From assembly GCF_001956985.1 (NCBI RefSeq), contig NZ_CP019082.1, positions 5,394,001 to 5,458,000 of the forward strand: a DNA stretch of 64,000 nucleotides, in the 5' to 3' direction. This DNA is from Paludisphaera borealis (GTDB lineage Bacteria > Planctomycetota > Planctomycetia > Isosphaerales > Isosphaeraceae). How positions within the stretch are numbered: position 1 is the stretch's first letter; each line of letters starts with the position of its first letter. Made by a program: the position numbers and the translations under genes. Positions 59,343 through 64,000 of the stretch are shown one piece after another. Under the pieces are notes generated by a model. That model was given only the letters and a program-made list of their open reading frames with translations, did no database searches and was not told the DNA's origin.

Positions 59343-61979
59343 ATGGCGAAGCGACCGTTGCGGGTGGTTCAACATCTCTTCTCGGCACTCGTGGCCTGGG
59401 TCTTGGTCTGCGGCGGACCCGCACGCGGGCAGACCGTGGACGTGGGGGCGGAGCTGACGGAGAGCGAGGGCAAGTTGTCGACGGCCGACGAAGCGCGGCT
59501 CCAGCTTCTCAGCGATCCCGACGCGGTCAAGAAGGGGACCGGGAAAGACCGGTCGCGGCCGCCGTTCGAGATTTATCGGTCGCAGATCGCGCCCAACGAC
59601 GTGATTCCCTGGCTCAAGCCGAACCAGTGGTGCAGTCTGTCGCTGGATCTTCAGGCCAACGACGACGATTACGAGGGAAGCCTTCAGTCGCTGCCCGTCC
59701 CGCTGGTCGGCATGCCGCACGAGATGATTTATGCGCGCGAGGCTCGGCTGGTGAAGGCGCAGCGGAGCCGGCTGGGGATGCCGATCCTGCTCCCCCGGAT
59801 ACCGAAGGAGAAGGAGCTGCTGGTCGAGCTGGTGCGGCCGAACGCGATCCGGGCCGATCAGCTTTATTCGGTCCCCCTCTACTCCCTGCCGGCGCACCAG
59901 ATGCTGGTCATGGTCTTGACCAAGGAATCGAACGCCGCCTACGCCGCGTGGTCGAAGTACTCGGCGATGATCCCCGCCACGTTCGACCGCGGCGACGGCC
60001 GCATCCTGGACCAGATGCGCTATTACCGGCTGCTCCTGCCGCTGGAGCCCGACAAGCCGCTGTTGCCGTCGCACCCGCTGACCTGGACGGCGATCAGCCA
60101 CATCTTCTGGGAAGGCATGGAGCCCGACGTGCTGTCGGCCTCGCAGCAGACGGCCTTGCTCGACTGGTTGCACTGGGGAGGGCAACTGATCGTGATCGGC
60201 GGCGCGGGGCCGACGTACTCGATCTTCCGCGAGAGCTTCCTCGAACCCTATCTGCCGGCCGATCCCACGGGCGAGAGCCGGCTGTTGGTCGAGGCGGATC
60301 TTAAACCGCTGTCGGATTCGTACCCGCCGCCGTTTCGACTCCCCACGGGGGAAGAGCCGACGCGGCCCGCGCGGTCGATCACACCGCAGATTTACGAGCA
60401 GTTCGGCCTGGGGTACACGGCCCCGGAACCGATCAAACCGGCCGCCGGTCGACCGCTGTACGTCGCCGGGCTGCGGCCGCGCGAAGGGGCGGTGACGATC
60501 CCGCTGGGCGAAGGGAGCCCCGATCTGCTGGCGGTCGAGTCGCGGGTGGGACGGGGGCGGATCACGATGCTGACGGTCAATCCGACCGACCCCGCGCTGG
60601 CCGCCTGGGGAGGTATGGACACGTTGGTTCGGCGGGTGGTCTTTCGGCGGCCCGAAGAGATGATGGTGCCAATGGCGAAGTCCGGCGAGTCGTTCGACCC
60701 GCAATACCAAGACATGGCGATGGGAGGCCCGGATCTGAGTTGGTATCGGATCGCCGCCCGCGACGTCGGCCCCAGGGTCTACAGGGCTCCGTCGGAAAGC
60801 CGGGGGCTGCCGCGACGCGGGTCGCCGCCGGTCGGTGCGGCGCTCGCTCGCCAGCAGCCCGCGAGCATGAGCGTCGATTTCGCGACGACCGACGGCAACG
60901 AGGGGCCCAACCTGCCGGGGGTCGCCGAGTGGGTCGATTCAACGCACGTGCCGCTCATCTGCCGCACGCTTCTCGAACGGGCGTCGGGGATCACGGTCCC
61001 CAGTTCGCAGTTCGTGCTCAAGGTGCTCCTGGCCTACGTCCTGGCCGTGGCGCCGCTGAACTGGCTGCTCTGCCGCTACGTGTTGAGGCGTCGGGAAGCG
61101 GCGTGGATCATCGTGCCGCTGTTGGCCTTCGGCTTCGCCGTGGGGGTTGAGCGGATTGCGGCGTACGACATGGGCTACGACTCGGCCTGCGACGAACTCG
61201 ACCTGCTGGAGATTCAGGGGACGTTCCCGCGCGGGCATCTCAGTCGGTTCGCGTCGATCTACACCACAGGGCGCGGTCAGTACACGATCAAGTTCCCCAA
61301 CAACCCGACCGCGTTGGCCTTGCCGCTCGACATCGGCCGGTCGATCGCCGGCGAGGACCTGACGACCTCGGTCTGGCGGTCGTATCCGGTGCCGGCGCTC
61401 GAAGAGTTCACGGTCCAGCCGCGCAGCCTGTCAATGTTCCGGTCCGAGGAGATGGTGTCGCTGCCGGGCTCGATCACGGTGGAGGCCGACGGCCCCCGGC
61501 GCGTGCTCCGGAACGATGGCGGCCTGGAGCTTCGCGACGCGACGCTCGTCGATTTTTCCGATCCCGCGGAGCCCCTGGAGACCTACCTCGGGACGATTGC
61601 GGCGGGGGCGACGGTCGATCTCGACCCTGCGGAAGCCCCTCCCGCTCCGGATCATATTGCAGGGTTCGACGGCCCGGATCCGACCGAGCTTCTGACCAAG
61701 TTTCTCGAGTACGTGGAGAAGCGGCCCGAGGCCGTCGGCGAGCTGCGGCTGGTGGCGTGGTCCCCCGGGCCGGCGCCGGGGCCGAGCTTCGAGCCCGTGC
61801 TCGACCGCCATCGCGGGGCGACGGTCGTCGTGGTTCATTTGCGGTATAATCCGCCGCCGTCGCCGGCGAGCCGGCATTACAATTCGATGGCGCCGAAGAC
61901 GGCTGAGGCCGCCGGCCGTTCGCCGATCCCCGCGAAGGCGGCGGCTCGACGAGGACGCGAGGAGATGGGGGCGTCATGA
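59343..61979 (+). CDS. Large membrane protein leading an ABC-transporter operon, unknown function
   Basis: An 878-residue protein: N-terminal signal segment (VVQHLFSALVAWVLVCGG), about 500 residues of predicted periplasmic alpha/beta domain including SQQTALLDWLHWGGQLIVIGGAG and VGRGRITMLTVNPTDP (class I glutamine-amidotransferase-like or Rossmann-type sequence seen in such planctomycete proteins and in GldG-like ABC partners), two membrane helices near 560-610 (FVLKVLLAYVLAVAPLNWLLC and WIIVPLLAFGFAVGV), and a beta-rich C-terminal domain. ATG 59343 has GGAAGG 8 bases upstream. The stop overlaps the ABC ATPase start by 4 bp (ATGA), so the three genes are one operon. A role as substrate-handling or sensory partner of the exporter is inference. 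Confidence 0.78.
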   Translation: MAKRPLRVVQHLFSALVAWVLVCGGPARGQTVDVGAELTESEGKLSTADEARLQLLSDPDAVKKGTGKDRSRPPFEIYRSQIAPNDVIPWLKPNQWCSLSLDLQANDDDYEGSLQSLPVPLVGMPHEMIYAREARLVKAQRSRLGMPILLPRIPKEKELLVELVRPNAIRADQLYSVPLYSLPAHQMLVMVLTKESNAAYAAWSKYSAMIPATFDRGDGRILDQMRYYRLLLPLEPDKPLLPSHPLTWTAISHIFWEGMEPDVLSASQQTALLDWLHWGGQLIVIGGAGPTYSIFRESFLEPYLPADPTGESRLLVEADLKPLSDSYPPPFRLPTGEEPTRPARSITPQIYEQFGLGYTAPEPIKPAAGRPLYVAGLRPREGAVTIPLGEGSPDLLAVESRVGRGRITMLTVNPTDPALAAWGGMDTLVRRVVFRRPEEMMVPMAKSGESFDPQYQDMAMGGPDLSWYRIAARDVGPRVYRAPSESRGLPRRGSPPVGAALARQQPASMSVDFATTDGNEGPNLPGVAEWVDSTHVPLICRTLLERASGITVPSSQFVLKVLLAYVLAVAPLNWLLCRYVLRRREAAWIIVPLLAFGFAVGVERIAAYDMGYDSACDELDLLEIQGTFPRGHLSRFASIYTTGRGQYTIKFPNNPTALALPLDIGRSIAGEDLTTSVWRSYPVPALEEFTVQPRSLSMFRSEEMVSLPGSITVEADGPRRVLRNDGGLELRDATLVDFSDPAEPLETYLGTIAAGATVDLDPAEAPPAPDHIAGFDGPDPTELLTKFLEYVEKRPEAVGELRLVAWSPGPAPGPSFEPVLDRHRGATVVVVHLRYNPPPSPASRHYNSMAPKTAEAAGRSPIPAKAAARRGREEMGAS

Positions 61980-62905
61980 TCGAGGTGGTCGGCTTCACCA
62001 AGCGGTACGGCGAGTTCACGGCCGTCGACGATCTGAGTTTCTCCATCGGCAAGGGGGAGACGTTCGGGTTCATCGGACCCAACGGCGCGGGCAAAAGCAC
62101 GACCATCCGGTTCCTCGCCACCCTGCTGCGGCCGACGACGGGCGAGGGGCGGGTCGCCGGCCACTCGGTCACGGGCGATCCGATGGCCGTCCGCCGTGTG
62201 ATCGGGTTCATGCCCGACGACTTCGGCGTCTACGACGGCATGAAGGTGTGGGAATTCCTCGATTTCTTCGCCGTCGCCTACGAGATCCCGCGCACGGCGC
62301 GGAAGAAGATCATCGGCGAGGTCCTTGAGCTGCTCGACCTGGCCCACAAGCGCGACGACTACGTCAACGGGCTGTCCAAGGGGATGAAGCAGCGGCTCTG
62401 CCTGGCCAAGACGCTCGTCCACGACCCGCCGGTCCTGATCCTCGACGAGCCCGCGTCGGGCCTCGACCCCCGCGCCCGGCTGGAGATGAAGGCGCTCTTG
62501 AACGAGCTGCGACGGATGGGCAAGACGATCCTGGTGTCGAGCCACATCCTCTCGGAGCTGGCCGACTTCTGCACGTCGATCGGCGTCATCGAGCGCGGGC
62601 GGCTGCTGGCGGCGGGGAGCATCCGCGACATCCAGAAACAGCTTCGCGCCCATCGCGTGCTCAAGGTCCAGTTGCTTGACGGCGAGGCTGGCAGGGCGGC
62701 CGAGATCCTCCGCGACGACCCGTCGATCCGCCTGGTCGAGACGTTCGACCACACGGTGACCGCCGAGTTCGAAGGGGTCGACGAGGACATGGCGCGGCTG
62801 CTGGAGCGGTTGATCGGGGCGGGCCTTCCGGTCCACTCGTTCGCCGAGGAGCCGCTGAGCCTTGAAGAGGTGTTCATGATGATCACCAAGGGGATCGTGA
62901 GTTGA
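61976..62905 (+). CDS. ABC transporter ATP-binding protein
   Basis: A 309-residue cytosolic ABC ATPase of the exporter class. Walker A GPNGAGKST (about 34-42), signature LSKGMKQRL, Walker B VLILDEPASGLD, and switch His in SSHILSEL are all present. A ~90-residue C-terminal extension (VLKVQLLDGEAGRAAEILRDDPSIRLVETFDH) is typical of the CcmA/NatA-like subfamily that works with ABC-2 permeases. The start overlaps the upstream gene by 4 bp and the permease gene follows after 34 bp. Substrate unknown; similar sets serve gliding or envelope export in other phyla. Confidence 0.95.
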   Translation: MIEVVGFTKRYGEFTAVDDLSFSIGKGETFGFIGPNGAGKSTTIRFLATLLRPTTGEGRVAGHSVTGDPMAVRRVIGFMPDDFGVYDGMKVWEFLDFFAVAYEIPRTARKKIIGEVLELLDLAHKRDDYVNGLSKGMKQRLCLAKTLVHDPPVLILDEPASGLDPRARLEMKALLNELRRMGKTILVSSHILSELADFCTSIGVIERGRLLAAGSIRDIQKQLRAHRVLKVQLLDGEAGRAAEILRDDPSIRLVETFDHTVTAEFEGVDEDMARLLERLIGAGLPVHSFAEEPLSLEEVFMMITKGIVS

Positions 62906-62939
62906 CCTCGGGCCTCCGACGAGCGAGAGCGACGCCGCC

Positions 62940-64000
62940 ATGTTGATCCGCGAGAATCCGGTCCTGAATCGCGAGCTTCTGGTCACGCTGCGATCGCCGC
63001 GGTCGTTCGTGCTCCAGTTCTTCTACGTGCTGGCGCTCGGCTCGCTCGTGTATTTCTACTGGCCGGCCGGCGAGGACGGCGCGCGGCAGGTGAGCCCGGG
63101 CGTCGCGCGGCGGCTGTTCGACATCTTCTTCCTCGGCCAGTTCTGCCTGGTCGCGCTGATGGCGCCGACGTTCGCGGCCGGAAGCATCACCGGCGAGAAG
63201 GAGCGGAAGACGTACGAGATGCTCCTGGCCAGTCCGCTGCGGCCCCGGACGATCCTCGTCGGCAAGCTGCTCAGCTCGCTCACCTATCTGGTGGTTCTGA
63301 TCCTTTCGAGTCTGCCGCTGATGATCCTCTGCTACCTGCTGGGCGGGCTTTTGCTCTCGGAGATCACGCGGAGCTACCTCGTCTTGATCCTCGCCGCCGG
63401 CACGTTCGGGCTCTTGAGCATCGCGTGTTCGAGCTGCTTCAGCCGCACGAGTTCGGCGCTCGTGGTCAGCTACCTGGTGATCCTGCCGCTGGCGGTCCTC
63501 TGCATCATGCTGACGCGGACCGAGAACACGACCACGCGCGACTTCATGTCGATCGCGGTGCTGCCTCCTTGGTGCCTGGCCATCTGGACGGCGCTCGAGA
63601 TCGTCGTCAACCGTCGGTTGCTGCATCCTCCCGACGTCGGCGGTCAGGGCAAGGACGTCATCGACGAGGAAGAGGAGATGAAGTACGCGATCGGCGTGGT
63701 GATCGACCGCGACCTGTTCCCCGACAAGCTGTTCGCCCCCGCCAAGCGGCTGGACCTCATGCCCGACGGCGCCAACCCGGTGCTCGACAAGGAGCTGCGG
63801 AGCGAGATCTTCAGCCAGGGGACGCTGATGCTCCGGGTGGTGATCCAGTTGAGCATGTTCCTGTCGATCCCGCTGATGGCCGGGCTGTTGTTCCTGCGAT
63901 CGGACCAGGCGGCGTACTACGTGGCTTACGTGCTGACTTTCAACATGCTGGTCGGCCCGGTCTTCTCGTCGGGGAGCGTAACCCAGGAGCGCGAGCGGCA
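62940..64000 (+). CDS. ABC-2 type permease, N-terminal part (runs off window)
   Basis: The open frame runs to the right edge without a stop; 353 residues are visible. It starts MLIRENPVLNRELLVTLRSPR, the common N-terminus of ABC-2 permeases associated with NatA-like ATPases, and has hydrophobic helices near 24-42, 75-95, 130-155 (TYLVVLILSSLPLMILCYLLGGLL), 165-185, 195-215 and 305-350. The loop GEKERKTYEMLLASPLRPRTILVGKL is a family motif. A long hydrophilic loop (about 235-300) between helices is notable and may mark a duplicated permease with a second half beyond the window. It completes the operon begun at 59343. Confidence 0.88.
   Translation, partial: MLIRENPVLNRELLVTLRSPRSFVLQFFYVLALGSLVYFYWPAGEDGARQVSPGVARRLFDIFFLGQFCLVALMAPTFAAGSITGEKERKTYEMLLASPLRPRTILVGKLLSSLTYLVVLILSSLPLMILCYLLGGLLLSEITRSYLVLILAAGTFGLLSIACSSCFSRTSSALVVSYLVILPLAVLCIMLTRTENTTTRDFMSIAVLPPWCLAIWTALEIVVNRRLLHPPDVGGQGKDVIDEEEEMKYAIGVVIDRDLFPDKLFAPAKRLDLMPDGANPVLDKELRSEIFSQGTLMLRVVIQLSMFLSIPLMAGLLFLRSDQAAYYVAYVLTFNMLVGPVFSSGSVTQERER

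Overview
The window reads as chromosome of a planctomycete, most likely a member of the Isosphaeraceae (Singulisphaera/Paludisphaera/Isosphaera group). The reasons are the visibly high G+C content and several lineage hallmarks: two DUF1559 prepilin-like proteins, an ECF-sigma/Ser-Thr-kinase fusion, an ECF sigma factor with a multi-helix membrane tail, a cytochrome c/copper-monooxygenase fusion, a sulfatase, and many small secreted proteins without known relatives. This is inferred from gene content; no rRNA or other taxonomic marker lies in the window. I saw no tRNA, rRNA, CRISPR array, prophage or replication origin.

Layout. 1-3.4 kb: chaperones (end of dnaK, then clpB). 3.4-9.2 kb: two small secreted proteins, the cytochrome c/Cu-monooxygenase fusion, a BON-domain protein, and a divergent pair of an Anbu-type proteasome-like peptidase and a transglutaminase-like protein. 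9.2-14.9 kb: the ECF sigma factor with membrane tail, an OPT transporter, a short-LID adenylate-kinase-like protein and a histidine phosphatase; two near-identical 88-90 bp perfect palindromes bracket the kinase gene. 15-16.5 kb: DUF1559 protein plus small lipoprotein. 16.8-23.8 kb: a minus-strand housekeeping run aroF-tpiA-secG-yicC-gmk-rpoZ-ftsK. 23.8-30 kb: accessory region with a HEAT-repeat membrane protein, short repeats, a secreted protein, an intact IS5-family element whose ends and target duplication can be read, and a decayed repeat field. 30-35 kb: a thioredoxin-fold lipid-of-unknown-role protein without the CxxC cysteines, a secreted hydrolase, and a second lipoprotein/DUF1559 pair. 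35.9-41 kb: sigma-54 response regulator, ECF-kinase fusion, 7Fe ferredoxin and a membrane protein. 40.4-45.4 kb: divergent heavy-metal RND efflux adaptor and pump. 45.5-53.3 kb: oligoendopeptidase, small membrane protein, xylose-isomerase-like enzyme, sulfatase, and a UvrA lacking its insertion domain. 53.3-56.2 kb: a second repeat field and a solitary DUF262-DUF1524 (GmrSD-like) restriction gene. 56.4-64 kb: di-heme DUF1111 oxidoreductase, NIPSNAP protein, and the start of an ABC-exporter operon led by a large planctomycete-type membrane protein.

Best leads: intergenic palindromes of about 75-90 bp, three of one family and three of unrelated sequence; a second family of degenerate repeats shared by the 29 kb and 53 kb fields, the latter next to the restriction gene; the insertion-domain-less UvrA; the transglutaminase-like protein with Ser at the usual catalytic His position; and the cysteine-less thioredoxin-fold protein. 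I found no clear multigene system that is certainly new. Coordinates of starts were chosen from ribosome binding sites and family N-termini.
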